This document shows positions 34,879 through 43,646 of a stretch of DNA of 64,000 nucleotides, piece after piece. Positions within the stretch are counted from its first letter, which is position 1. Every line of letters starts with the position of its first letter. The notes under the pieces are model-generated. The model worked only from the letters and a program-made list of their open reading frames with translations. It made no database searches and was not told the origin of the DNA. This stretch comes from Vallitaleaceae bacterium 9-2 (lineage in GTDB: Bacteria; Bacillota; Clostridia; Lachnospirales; Vallitaleaceae): assembly GCA_038396585.1 (NCBI GenBank), contig CP121691.1, forward strand, positions 372,001 to 436,000, given 5' to 3'. The position numbers and the translations under genes are program-made.

Positions 34879-35865
34879 ATGAGCAATCTAATTAAAATCA
34901 GAGACGTGTCAAGTAAATATGATATTACAGCTCGTACACTTCGCTATTATGAAGATATGGGGCTATTATCCAGTTCAAGAAGTGCAGACTATGCATACAG
35001 AATGTATGATCAGAAAGCTGTAAAAAGATTAGAGCAAATCCTTATACTTCGCAAACTCAACATTAGTATTAAAGATATTCAGCGCGTATTTAACACATCA
35101 GGCTCAGAGATTGTTCTAGAAGTGTTGAGTAAAAAAGTAGATAATATTGATGACGAAGTGGCATTATTACATGAGTTGAAAGACATTATTCTTGATTTTA
35201 TACATGAGATTGAAGCATTGAATTTTTCAGATAATTCCAATGTAAAACTTTTGTATAATAAAGCGAAAGAGATTGAGACGCAGTTAGTCAGTATTGATTA
35301 TATTGGAAAACCATCCAACATCAACCGCTTGCTTGAGATAACCGAGCGATTGGATAAAAAAGTGCCCGATATCATGGTGCTTAAAATACCGCCGTTTCGG
35401 GCGGTGACTGTGGGAGAACAATCATGGGATGATATGTTCAAAAGTGGCGGATACATGTTTCAATTATGGCAATATGAGCAACTATATAAACCTGTTATTT
35501 TTGATTGTTTTGACTTTTTGTTATTTAAACAAGATAAAGCAGAATGGATTTGTGCGGTCAAAGAAGAGGTCACACTAGATCAAGTCACTCCGTTTAAGAT
35601 TATAGATTATCCTGGAGGATTATATGCTATGGCGGTTAGTATTGATGAGGATAATGAAAGTATAAATAAAGTAGAGAAGAAAGTGCGCCAATGGATTGAA
35701 AATACAAATTTTGTTCTTGATACACAACGTGATGTAATGTTTAACATGCCATACTTATACGAAGAAGGTAGAGACCCAGAGTATCAAGATATTGAAAAAG
35801 GGCTAGGCTATAAACAAATGCAGCGATATTTTCCGATCAAGTTAAAGAATACAGATAAGGGCTGA
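34879..35865 (+). CDS. MerR-family regulator with GyrI-like effector domain
   Basis: A 328-residue regulator. The MerR domain reads IKIRDVSSKYDITARTLRYY and EDMGLLSS...AYRMYDQKAVKRL. A long helix follows, and then a C-terminal GyrI-like effector-binding domain (about 160-325) with PPFRAVTVGEQSW and the DYPGGLYAMAV strand typical of that domain. ATG 34879 lies 6 nt after AGAGG; ATG 34876 is only 3 nt away and less likely. It is a stand-alone, apparently self-activating gene closed by a long terminator. No pump lies next to it, so its other targets are unknown. Confidence 0.9.
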   Translation: MSNLIKIRDVSSKYDITARTLRYYEDMGLLSSSRSADYAYRMYDQKAVKRLEQILILRKLNISIKDIQRVFNTSGSEIVLEVLSKKVDNIDDEVALLHELKDIILDFIHEIEALNFSDNSNVKLLYNKAKEIETQLVSIDYIGKPSNINRLLEITERLDKKVPDIMVLKIPPFRAVTVGEQSWDDMFKSGGYMFQLWQYEQLYKPVIFDCFDFLLFKQDKAEWICAVKEEVTLDQVTPFKIIDYPGGLYAMAVSIDEDNESINKVEKKVRQWIENTNFVLDTQRDVMFNMPYLYEEGRDPEYQDIEKGLGYKQMQRYFPIKLKNTDKG

Positions 35866-35914
35866 GATACCACTAAAAAACCTTTCGTTTTGAAAGGTTT
35901 TTTTTAGTGGTATC
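35866..35914. terminator. long bidirectional terminator
   Basis: A stem of about 20 bp between GATACCAC...CCTTTC (35866-35886) and GAAAGG...GTGGTATC (35892-35914), with A-tract and T-tract inside the arms, directly after the MerR stop codon. It can serve both the MerR gene and the convergent DJ-1/PfpI gene. Confidence 0.88.
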
Positions 35915-35938
35915 TATTGTTCATCTCAAGAACCTTTC

Positions 35939-35974
35939 CTGTCGCGAATAATATCTCTTCGAGTAACGCGACAG
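35939..35974. repeat. 8-bp inverted repeat downstream of the DJ-1/PfpI gene
   Basis: CTGTCGCG (35939-35946) and CGCGACAG (35967-35974) are perfect arms around 20 nt. GC-rich compared with its surroundings. No T-run follows on either strand. Possibly an mRNA 3' stem for the minus-strand gene. Confidence 0.6.
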
Positions 35975-35981
35975 AGTCGCT

Positions 35982-36647
35982 CTATTCTTTGGCTGTATAG
36001 TCGATGTCATCTTTTAATACTTCATATGCTTTATGGTATTCCATAATACGTGCTACTTCCATAATAAAATCTTCATCATACCCGGCACGTCGCAATAGGT
36101 GGAATCCAACTTCCATTCCGGCAGAAATGCCGCCTCCGGTTATGATTCGTCCAGCATCAACAACTCTTGCCCGATTGATTTCACATTTTGGAGCAAGTTG
36201 TGCAAGTCTTTCGATTGGGACAAGACCAAATGGACTAGCTTCAATTCGATCCGGCTCTTTTCGGCTCGTTGCGGAGAGACCATCTAAAAGTCCCATATTC
36301 GCATATATCCAAGAACCTGTACATACACTTGTCAATAGAGTGGTTTCTGGGAGAGATAATATATAATTATGTAAGGTCTTATTATAGGTCTCTTGACGTG
36401 TTCCATGGCCTCCTGGTATTAAAAAAGCATCAACAGTTGGGTTATCATTGAAAGTATAATTTGGTAGGACAGTAAGCCCTGCTTGAGTTTGGATTGGTTT
36501 ATTTGCGTCAGCAATAAAAAATACATCTAAACCTGGATCTAATCTTCTTGCTGTGGAAAAAACTCCATAGGGTCCTGCATAATCAATCACTTCAGCATCC
36601 TTAAAAACATAAATTCCTAATCTAAAACCTTCTACTTTTTTATTCAT
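35982..36647 (-). CDS. DJ-1/PfpI-family protein
   Basis: A 221-residue member of the DJ-1/PfpI (class I glutamine amidotransferase-like) superfamily. The nucleophile elbow is TSVCTGSWIYANMGLLDG with Cys109; an Asp in VIDYAGPYGVF (Asp22) and the oxyanion-type FLIPGGHGTRQ (76-86) complete the site. This subgroup includes isonitrile hydratases and glyoxal/oxidative-stress proteins; the exact activity is not decidable here. The stop is about 70 bp from the shared terminator. On its 5' side a perfect promoter is filled by a TetR-type operator, so the gene should be tightly repressed by the divergent TetR product. Confidence 0.9.
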   Translation of the reverse strand: MNKKVEGFRLGIYVFKDAEVIDYAGPYGVFSTARRLDPGLDVFFIADANKPIQTQAGLTVLPNYTFNDNPTVDAFLIPGGHGTRQETYNKTLHNYILSLPETTLLTSVCTGSWIYANMGLLDGLSATSRKEPDRIEASPFGLVPIERLAQLAPKCEINRARVVDAGRIITGGGISAGMEVGFHLLRRAGYDEDFIMEVARIMEYHKAYEVLKDDIDYTAKE

Positions 36648-36670
36648 AATTGTTCCTCCTTAATTTTTGG

Positions 36671-36727
36671 TAGAACCATCGTTCTACTTTGTAATGTTAT
36701 TATATAGAACCATCGTTCTACTGTCAA
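36671..36727 (-). promoter_or_regulatory. consensus minus-strand promoter filled by paired TetR-type operators
   Basis: On the minus strand TTGACA (36727-36722) and TATAAT (36704-36699) have a 17-bp spacer. The 16-bp sequence TAGAACCATCGTTCTA, with arms TAGAAC and GTTCTA, occupies 36705-36720, i.e. almost the whole spacer. An identical copy lies at 36671-36686, just past the start point. Binding would block the DJ-1/PfpI promoter completely. Confidence 0.9.
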
Positions 36728-36767
36728 CGCCTATTTTGATTTTAAAGTGGAATTTATATATTAATGT

Positions 36768-36776
36768 TGCTATAAT
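36768..36776 (+). promoter_or_regulatory. extended -10 promoter of the TetR/guanine deaminase unit
   Basis: TGCTATAAT at 36768-36776, 24 bp upstream of the TetR start; no good -35 is present. The operators lie about 50 bp upstream of it. Confidence 0.55.
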
Positions 36777-36799
36777 GTAGAAAGCAGGAGGGTTACGCC

Positions 36800-37396
36800 A
36801 TGAAAAAAAATAATAAAAAAGATAAGATATCTGCATCAGAAAGAATAATAAATACAGCAGAAGCCTTATTTTACAGTGAAGGTATTCAGTCTGTCGGAAT
36901 AGATAGAATTGTAGAAGAATCAAATGTTGCTCTAAATACAATGTATAAATATTTTAGTTCAAAGGATAAACTGGTTGAAGCATACTTAGAAGATAGAGAT
37001 ATAAAATGGATGAATTGGCTCAATAGCTATATTGAAAAAGAAGATGCACCTGTGAATAAAGTGCTGGCAATTTTTGATGCCCTTGAGCAATGGTTTCATG
37101 AAGATCAATTTCGAGGGTGTGCATTTATCAATGCGTCAGGCGAACTAGGACATACAAAGCCAAGTGTCTATGAAATATCCAAAAAACATAAAGAAACGCT
37201 ATATAAGACGATCCTAGATATTCTTATGTCGACACACATTGAACAAAAAGAGAAAGTTGCCAAACAGCTGATGATACTTATCGAAGGTTCAATTGTGCAA
37301 GCATACCTTAATGAAGAAAAAGAGGCTGCACTATATGCAAAAGAAATAGCAAAAATACTTTTGACAAAAGATAGTGATACGAATTCGAGTGTATAG
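36800..37396 (+). CDS. TetR/AcrR-family transcriptional repressor
   Basis: A 198-residue regulator. The N-terminal TetR domain reads SASERIINTAEALFYSEGIQ and SVGIDRIVEESNVALNTMYK then YFSSKDKLVEAYL. The C-terminal domain has the motif FRGCAFINASGELGH seen in the subgroup that controls oxidoreductases and related detoxification genes. ATG 36800 follows GGAGGG. Divergent from the DJ-1/PfpI gene and separated from it by two identical palindromes, it is the evident repressor of that gene. The guanine deaminase gene starts 19 bp downstream on the same strand and is probably co-transcribed. Confidence 0.92.
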   Translation: MKKNNKKDKISASERIINTAEALFYSEGIQSVGIDRIVEESNVALNTMYKYFSSKDKLVEAYLEDRDIKWMNWLNSYIEKEDAPVNKVLAIFDALEQWFHEDQFRGCAFINASGELGHTKPSVYEISKKHKETLYKTILDILMSTHIEQKEKVAKQLMILIEGSIVQAYLNEEKEAALYAKEIAKILLTKDSDTNSSV

Positions 37397-37415
37397 TAAG
37401 AAAAGAGGTTAGTTT

Positions 37416-38762
37416 ATGTTTAAGCAAGTGATACAGGGCAATGGATTTTATTCCAGGGATAAAGAGAGTGTTTGCTACTTAGAACAGTGTTTGATATGTA
37501 TTGATGATGACGGGATCATACAAAAAGTTGTCGGGCAAGAAGCCAGCCAGTATAATGAACTTCGTATGCAATATATGCTGGAAGGTCGATTGAAGATACT
37601 TGATAAAGATCAGATTCTTTTGCCGGGATTTGTTGATTTGCATGTACATGCATCTCAATGGCCACAGGCAGGGATGGCATTAGATAAACCACTTGAAGTA
37701 TGGTTACAAGAATATACTTTCCCATTAGAATCAAAACTTGAGGATGTTGAGACGGCTTATGGCATTTATAGTGAAGTTGTTCAGACGACATTAAATAATG
37801 CAACGACTTCGGCGATGTATTTTGCAACCGTCGATCCCAAGACAACCTTGCTTTTAAGCAAACTGTGTGCAGAAAAAGGGCAACGAGGGTTTGTCGGAAC
37901 GGTTGCAATGGATGAACAAGACAATGCACCATCATATTATAGAGATGCCAATGCAAGTGCATCGGCATCAAAAACAGTGGAGTTGATTAACCAGATAACA
38001 AAGGTGCAAGGACGCTATCATCAAAAGGCGTATCCGGTTGTAACACCACGATTTATACCGACATGTAGCCGTGAGGCACTGATTATGCTTGGAAAGGTTG
38101 CACAAGAGCATGATGTGTACATACAGTCTCATGTAAGTGAAAGCGATTGGGAACATGGATATGTCAAAGAAAAGACTGGGATGAATGATGCACAGGCATT
38201 AGATACCTATGGATTATTAACATCAAAAACTATTTTAGCCCATGCTAATTTTTTAGAAGAGTCAGACGGAGAATTGCTAGCTCAAAAAGGAGCAAGTATA
38301 GCCCATTGTCCGCTATCCAATAGCTACTTTGCCAATTCAGTATTACCTGTACGACGTCTGATGGAACAAGGGGTGAATATAGGTTTGGCTACGGACATCT
38401 CGGGAGGCTATAGTCCCAGCATGTATCAAGCAATCCGTCAAGCCGTGATTTCATCCAAAATGCTGCAAGATGGAGTTAATCCAAACCTTCCTAGCGACAA
38501 GAGAGGTGTTAACAATAGCGCGATTACATTGAACACGGCATTTTATATGGCAACCGTAGCCGGTGGGTTGGCGCTTAATCTAAAGCTTGGAAAATTTGAA
38601 CCAGGATATATTTTTGATGCACAAGTGGTCGATATTTGTGAGAACTTGCCAAGATATAATCAGGAGAAGTCCAAGGAAGACTTGCTCCATAAAGTGCTGT
38701 TACTTGCACAAAGAGAAAATATAAAAGAGGTTTGGGTACAAGGTGTACAAGTCGTAAAGTAG
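37416..38762 (+). CDS. guaD: guanine deaminase
   Basis: Converts guanine to xanthine and ammonia in purine salvage and catabolism. The 448-residue chain has the amidohydrolase metal site: His76 and His78 (PGFVDLHVHASQWPQ), His239 with Glu242 (SHVSES), His276 (LAHANFL) and Asp327 (TDISGGYS). The guanine-deaminase signatures VHASQ, HCPLSNSYF and TDISGGYSPSM separate it from chlorohydrolases and cytosine deaminases. ATG 37416 follows AGAGG. It lies 19 bp after the TetR gene; no other purine genes are in the window. It ends 25 bp from the convergent Crp/Fnr gene without a visible terminator. Confidence 0.93.
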   Translation: MFKQVIQGNGFYSRDKESVCYLEQCLICIDDDGIIQKVVGQEASQYNELRMQYMLEGRLKILDKDQILLPGFVDLHVHASQWPQAGMALDKPLEVWLQEYTFPLESKLEDVETAYGIYSEVVQTTLNNATTSAMYFATVDPKTTLLLSKLCAEKGQRGFVGTVAMDEQDNAPSYYRDANASASASKTVELINQITKVQGRYHQKAYPVVTPRFIPTCSREALIMLGKVAQEHDVYIQSHVSESDWEHGYVKEKTGMNDAQALDTYGLLTSKTILAHANFLEESDGELLAQKGASIAHCPLSNSYFANSVLPVRRLMEQGVNIGLATDISGGYSPSMYQAIRQAVISSKMLQDGVNPNLPSDKRGVNNSAITLNTAFYMATVAGGLALNLKLGKFEPGYIFDAQVVDICENLPRYNQEKSKEDLLHKVLLLAQRENIKEVWVQGVQVVK

Positions 38763-38787
38763 CCACCACATTAATGTACCCATGTAT

Positions 38788-39480
38788 CTATAGGGAAAGA
38801 ATCTGGTTTAATCGGTTCATATCTAGGACTGTGATGGTTCGTTTATAGAAGCTAAGGATGCCTTCGGCTTCAAGTTTTCTTAATTCGCGTGACAGGGAAG
38901 TTCTAGAGACATCCATATATTCTGCCCAAGCCTTTTTTGAAAAGGGTAGAGTGATACGATAAATCTCCTTGTCATCAGCTTCATATTGAAAATAGTGGAT
39001 AAGATATCCGGCGATTTTTTCTTGAATCGAGTCTAAGGACAATATTCCGATTTTGTGCTTTAGAAGAAGTGCAGCGTTGGAAGTAACTTCAAGAAAATTC
39101 AATAAAAATTGTGTGTCATGTGCGAAAAGATGGAGCAAATCAGATGTTGTTATTAACAAAACCTTTGTGGCTTTATGGGCAATAATATTATCAGGATAAT
39201 AATCATATTTTGAAAACACACAAGATGCACCGATAATATCCGGTGCATTTTTTCTTTCGAGAATAACGACTTTGCCGTTTGGAAAGAGCTTTTGGACATC
39301 AACGGCACCTGAGAGGATGATTCCAATTCTATCAGCAAGTTCGATAGGAGAAAAAACAGTTTCACCCTCAGAAAAATCTTCCTCTTTCACTTGAAGTTGT
39401 GAAAGCAGTTCTTTAATTTCATCCAAGCACTTCCCCTTAAACAAAATACAATCCTCTAATCTAGATAATGTAGAGCTCAT
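38788..39480 (-). CDS. Crp/Fnr-family transcriptional regulator
   Basis: A 230-residue protein. The N-terminal cyclic-nucleotide-binding-type beta barrel (about 25-140) includes FSPIELADRIGIILSGAVDV. The C-terminal winged helix (about 150-215) reads FSKKAWAEYMDVSRTSLSRE and LRKLEAEGILSFYKRTITVL. It has no N-terminal Cys cluster for an Fe-S centre, so it is not an Fnr-type oxygen sensor; the ligand is unknown. Its upstream region carries a 16-bp perfect palindrome at 39508-39523, and the divergent activase gene begins 156 bp away. It may control itself and that gene. Confidence 0.9.
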   Translation of the reverse strand: MSSTLSRLEDCILFKGKCLDEIKELLSQLQVKEEDFSEGETVFSPIELADRIGIILSGAVDVQKLFPNGKVVILERKNAPDIIGASCVFSKYDYYPDNIIAHKATKVLLITTSDLLHLFAHDTQFLLNFLEVTSNAALLLKHKIGILSLDSIQEKIAGYLIHYFQYEADDKEIYRITLPFSKKAWAEYMDVSRTSLSRELRKLEAEGILSFYKRTITVLDMNRLNQILSL

Positions 39481-39507
39481 GGCAACCTCCTAAATTTTAT
39501 TATAGAC

Positions 39508-39523
39508 AGTATCTGCAGATACT
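39508..39523. promoter_or_regulatory. 16-bp perfect palindrome, candidate Crp/Fnr operator
   Basis: AGTATCTGCAGATACT is its own reverse complement. It lies in the 156-bp gap between the Crp/Fnr gene and the divergent activase gene, just upstream of a minus-strand TATAAT (39504-39499). Position and symmetry suit a dimeric regulator. Confidence 0.65.
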
Positions 39524-39636
39524 CTTTGTATATAGTAATTGTACTATAATGCATGCATGGTGTAAATGATAATCAATTGCAATCTTGCTGATTTAAGCGA
39601 AATGCAAAAAAATAGATTACCACAGGAGGAAAACAC

Positions 39637-42600
39637 ATGTACAGTATTGGAGTTGACATTGGCTATTCATCAGTAAAAGTCGTATTGACAGACAAGGCCC
39701 AAAATATCAAGTTTAGTCATTACCAAATGCATAAGGGAAGCATCAAGAAGACATTGCTAAAAATTTTAAAGACATTAGTCACGCATTACCACCCGGATGA
39801 TATTACTTTTGGAGCAGTGACAGGCAGTGGGACGAAGTTTTTGAGTTCAGAAAAGAGTATTACATCGGTCAATGACGTAACCGCAGTTATTGAAGGCGCA
39901 ATCGCTGAGCATTCGGGCGTAGGATCGATTATTGATATTGGTGGAGAAAGTGCACGATTTATTACAGGACTGAGTGCAGATGACAACTCAGGTATTGAGA
40001 TCTCCATGAATTCTAATTGTTCTTCGGGTACAGGATCGTTTTTGGAGGAACAGATGTCAAGGCTTAACCTAGACTTAGCAGATTATTCCAATCTTGCAAA
40101 AAAGGCAAAGTCTATACCAAGGATCGCAGGACGTTGTAGCGTTTTTGCAAAAACAGACATTATTCATCATCAGCAAGAAGGCGTTCCAGTAGAAGATATT
40201 CTATTAGGTTTAGCGTATGCCCTTGTAAGAAACTACAAAGGGACCGTTATAAAAAAATTGCAGCTCCAAAAGCCGATCTTATTTTCTGGAGGTGTTGCAC
40301 ACAATGAAGCGATTCACACGGCACTTAAGGAAGTACTGGAATTAGAAGATGAAGACTTGATTTTCCCTAAGTGTTTGGGAAATATTGGAGCGGTAGGTGT
40401 TGCCAATATTGCACGAGAAAAAAAACTACCTATCAATATCCGAGAACTCATTGAACGAACAGAACATGGGGATGAAATATTAATGCAAGACGATGATATA
40501 ATCCTTCCAAAACTATCAGACTACGGGATAGGAGATAGCGAAGATAAGCATCACTGTAATGCTATAGATAAAATAAGCGGTCACGTGGAATGCTACTTGG
40601 GAATAGACATTGGCTCAACAAGTACAAATCTGGTTTTGATGGATAAAAATCAAGAGATTATCGGATGCAAATACTTACGAACACTTGGCAATTCAATGCA
40701 AGCAGTTCAAAAAGGGCTACAAGAGATACGCAGGGATTATGGGGAGAAGATTAATATTATTGGGGTAGGAACAACCGGCTCTGGTCGATATATGATTGGA
40801 AAAATGATTGGTGCAGACGTAATCAAAGACGAAATTACAGCACAGGCAAAAGCTGCGGTTCACATCTGTGAAGATGTAGACACGATCTTTGAGATTGGTG
40901 GACAAGACTCAAAATTTATCCGTATTGAAAACGGAGCCGTTGCAGATTTTCAGATGAATAAAATATGTGCGGCCGGAACAGGTTCCTTTATCGAGGAACA
41001 AGCCAAGAAGTTCAACATCGCAATCGAAGATTTTGGACAGATAGCACTTAAAAGCAATCGCCCGATTGCCTTAGGAGAACGTTGTACCGTTTTTATAGAG
41101 ACAAATATTGCTTCGTGCTTAGCCGGTGGGGCAAAGCTTGATGACATTATTTCAGGATTATGCTACTCGATTGTTAAAAATTATCTTGATCGGGTTGTCG
41201 GACAAAAGAAAATAGGAAATAAAATCTTCTTGCAAGGAGGTCTTGCCTATAACCAAGGAGTTGTCAACGCTTTTAGAGCAGTAACAAAAAAAGAAATCAT
41301 TGTACCTCCATTTTTTAGTGTAACCGGTGCCTATGGGGCGGCAGTTCTTGCCATGGAAGAGATGGGTGAGACTGTTAGTACTTTTAAGGGGTTTGATGTA
41401 ACCCTCCAAAAAGCCCCGGAAAAAAATGCAGAGATAACGGCGGAACCCATAGCATCCACACACTATGATGAAAATGTGAATAAAATAGTATTTAACGATT
41501 ATGTCTTGGAAAACTCTTCAAAAAAAGTAGTGGGCATTCCAAGGGCACTTTTTACTTATGGTATGTTCTCTATGTTTTATACTTTTTTCAAAAATTTAGG
41601 GATGGATGTTATGCTCTCCGATCCGACGGATGAAAATACATTGGCCCTTGGACAAAAATATGCTATGGATGAAACCTGCTTTCCAATCAAGTTGATTACC
41701 GGACATGTAGCTGAATTGATGTTAAAAAAAGTAGATTATATCTTTTTTCCTGATTTGGTGACGGTGGATCACCCAGGCTCTCAAAGCCGAAAAAACTATG
41801 GCTGTGCATTTATGCAGCTTTCATTTAAAGTCATGAATCGAGCAATGGAATTGGATAAAAAAGGTATTAAATTATTGTCTCCAACGATGGCCTTTCATAT
41901 GGGAAAAGAATCCATTATGAAGAGCTTTTTGACAATAGGAGAGCAGTTAGGCAAAACACCGGATCAAACGCGCCAAGCACTTGATTTGGGGCTAGAAGCA
42001 GCCAACGCTTTTGAAGAACGCATGCAAGACAATAGTCAAGAAGTCATGAGTGAACTTCAACCCGATGAGATTGCCTTTGTGATGGTATCAAAAATATATG
42101 GAGTAGCTGATCCTGTACTTAACATGAATATTCCTCAAAAACTAGAACAGATGGGATATAAAGTATTTCCGTTTTATGATTTGCCAGAAGGCGATATATC
42201 AAAAGAGCATCCCAATATGTTTTGGCCTTTTGGACAGCATATTATAGAACCTGCACAGTTGATACGTGAACATCCTAATTTATATGCTATTTTTCTTACA
42301 CATCACGGATGTGGACCTGACTCTATCTTAGCGCATTATTTTAGAGAAGAAATGAAGGGAAAACCCTATCTGCATATTGAAATCGATGAGCATTCATCTG
42401 GAGTGGGAATCATAACTCGTGTAGAAGCTTTTATCAATAGTATAAAAAATATAGAGATAAAAAAAGCGAGTCCGATACAAACATATGTCAACAGAATTGA
42501 ACATGTAGAGACAAACGTAAAACGTGAACTTGCAGATACAAAAAAAGCAAAGACGCTTTACATACCACATATGTATCCATACAGTAACATGTATCAAGAA

Positions 42601-43632
42601 TTACTCAGACAAAGAGGGGTAAATACCCAGACCCTTCCACCGTCATGTAAAGCATCTATAGAAATGGGGCGCAGATTTACAGTATCTGAGGAGTATTTTT
42701 CACTGACGGCATTTTTGGGAAATATTTTCACACAGTTAGCCACCTTGACACAGGAGCAAATCGATGAAGCGGCATTTGTCATTCCTCAAAATGAAGGAAC
42801 AGAAACAGATGGTCAATATAGTCGGCTGCTTAGGACCATATTTGATGAAGAAGGTTATGAAAACATCGACATCATATCGCCATACTGGGAAGATCTCCTA
42901 TGCGAAAAAGAGCACGTCTTTGATGAAATCATACTATGCCTACTTGCTGGGGATATAGTTTGGTGTGCCCCTCAAAGTTCGAGGCAACAATATGTAGACA
43001 AAATGCTTGAAAGTATAAAAAATCAAGAATTCAACCTAAGTCAGCTTAAGAAGATAGGGCAAGAAGTTGTAGCACAGCTTGAGCAAACACCATTTGACAA
43101 AAAGATTCTTGCTGTAGGCGAAGCCGGCATATTATTGGATGAACGCTTGAATAATAATACGTTTAAGGAGCTTGAGAAAAAAGGACATCGAATTATATAC
43201 AGCCCCTTTGGAGAAACGCTATGGATGATGTGGCGTGATTATGCAGATCAAAATAAAAATGAGCAATCTGACCTCATGGAACAAAGGTTAAATCAATTCA
43301 AAACTAGAATTCAAGAGGTCGCCGATACACTATCGGGTTGGAGTCCTTACGAAGATGAGCTTGATGAACTAATTCAAGTCGCAGATAGAACACTTGGGTA
43401 TTTTTCTGGGGCACATGGCAGATATAGACAAGCAAAGCAACTGTGTATATCAGATAGGGTAGATGGAGTCATTACATCGGCGTCAATTTATGAAAACACA
43501 GGTATTGTACTGGGAATGCTCCAAAAAGGATTTAAAGAAGAAAAAACAAAACCGGTGTTAAATCTGACCTTTGATGGAAATAAAAATGAGAATGACCAAA
43601 CAAAAATAGATTCATTTATCTATTATTTGTAA
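39637..43632 (+). CDS. 2-hydroxyacyl-CoA dehydratase activase fusion (BadF/HgdC ATPases, DUF2229, HgdB-like)
   Basis: A 1331-residue fusion. Two BadF/BcrA/HgdC ASKHA ATPase domains lie in tandem: residues 1-260 (VDIGYSSVK, then NCSSGTGSFLEEQ with Cys128) and 320-575 (LGIDIGSTSTNLVLMDKN, then CAAGTGSFIEEQAKKF with Cys444). The two Cys would bind a [4Fe-4S] cluster at the dimer interface. A DUF2229 domain follows (VVGIPRALFTYGMFSMFYTF onward, about 630-850), then a HgdB-like part to the end. Activases use ATP to inject an electron into dehydratases or related reductases. No separate dehydratase, CoA-transferase or acyl-CoA gene is near, so the partner is unknown. ATG 39637 follows AGGAGG. It is co-transcribed with the methyltransferase 14 bp downstream. 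Confidence 0.9.
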   Translation: MYSIGVDIGYSSVKVVLTDKAQNIKFSHYQMHKGSIKKTLLKILKTLVTHYHPDDITFGAVTGSGTKFLSSEKSITSVNDVTAVIEGAIAEHSGVGSIIDIGGESARFITGLSADDNSGIEISMNSNCSSGTGSFLEEQMSRLNLDLADYSNLAKKAKSIPRIAGRCSVFAKTDIIHHQQEGVPVEDILLGLAYALVRNYKGTVIKKLQLQKPILFSGGVAHNEAIHTALKEVLELEDEDLIFPKCLGNIGAVGVANIAREKKLPINIRELIERTEHGDEILMQDDDIILPKLSDYGIGDSEDKHHCNAIDKISGHVECYLGIDIGSTSTNLVLMDKNQEIIGCKYLRTLGNSMQAVQKGLQEIRRDYGEKINIIGVGTTGSGRYMIGKMIGADVIKDEITAQAKAAVHICEDVDTIFEIGGQDSKFIRIENGAVADFQMNKICAAGTGSFIEEQAKKFNIAIEDFGQIALKSNRPIALGERCTVFIETNIASCLAGGAKLDDIISGLCYSIVKNYLDRVVGQKKIGNKIFLQGGLAYNQGVVNAFRAVTKKEIIVPPFFSVTGAYGAAVLAMEEMGETVSTFKGFDVTLQKAPEKNAEITAEPIASTHYDENVNKIVFNDYVLENSSKKVVGIPRALFTYGMFSMFYTFFKNLGMDVMLSDPTDENTLALGQKYAMDETCFPIKLITGHVAELMLKKVDYIFFPDLVTVDHPGSQSRKNYGCAFMQLSFKVMNRAMELDKKGIKLLSPTMAFHMGKESIMKSFLTIGEQLGKTPDQTRQALDLGLEAANAFEERMQDNSQEVMSELQPDEIAFVMVSKIYGVADPVLNMNIPQKLEQMGYKVFPFYDLPEGDISKEHPNMFWPFGQHIIEPAQLIREHPNLYAIFLTHHGCGPDSILAHYFREEMKGKPYLHIEIDEHSSGVGIITRVEAFINSIKNIEIKKASPIQTYVNRIEHVETNVKRELADTKKAKTLYIPHMYPYSNMYQELLRQRGVNTQTLPPSCKASIEMGRRFTVSEEYFSLTAFLGNIFTQLATLTQEQIDEAAFVIPQNEGTETDGQYSRLLRTIFDEEGYENIDIISPYWEDLLCEKEHVFDEIILCLLAGDIVWCAPQSSRQQYVDKMLESIKNQEFNLSQLKKIGQEVVAQLEQTPFDKKILAVGEAGILLDERLNNNTFKELEKKGHRIIYSPFGETLWMMWRDYADQNKNEQSDLMEQRLNQFKTRIQEVADTLSGWSPYEDELDELIQVADRTLGYFSGAHGRYRQAKQLCISDRVDGVITSASIYENTGIVLGMLQKGFKEEKTKPVLNLTFDGNKNENDQTKIDSFIYYL

Positions 43633-43646
43633 GAAAGGAGTAACGT

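Noticed and set aside
35939-35974. Second terminator for the DJ-1/PfpI gene
   Set aside because: The stem is good but no T-run follows on either strand; the long hairpin at 35866-35914 does the job.
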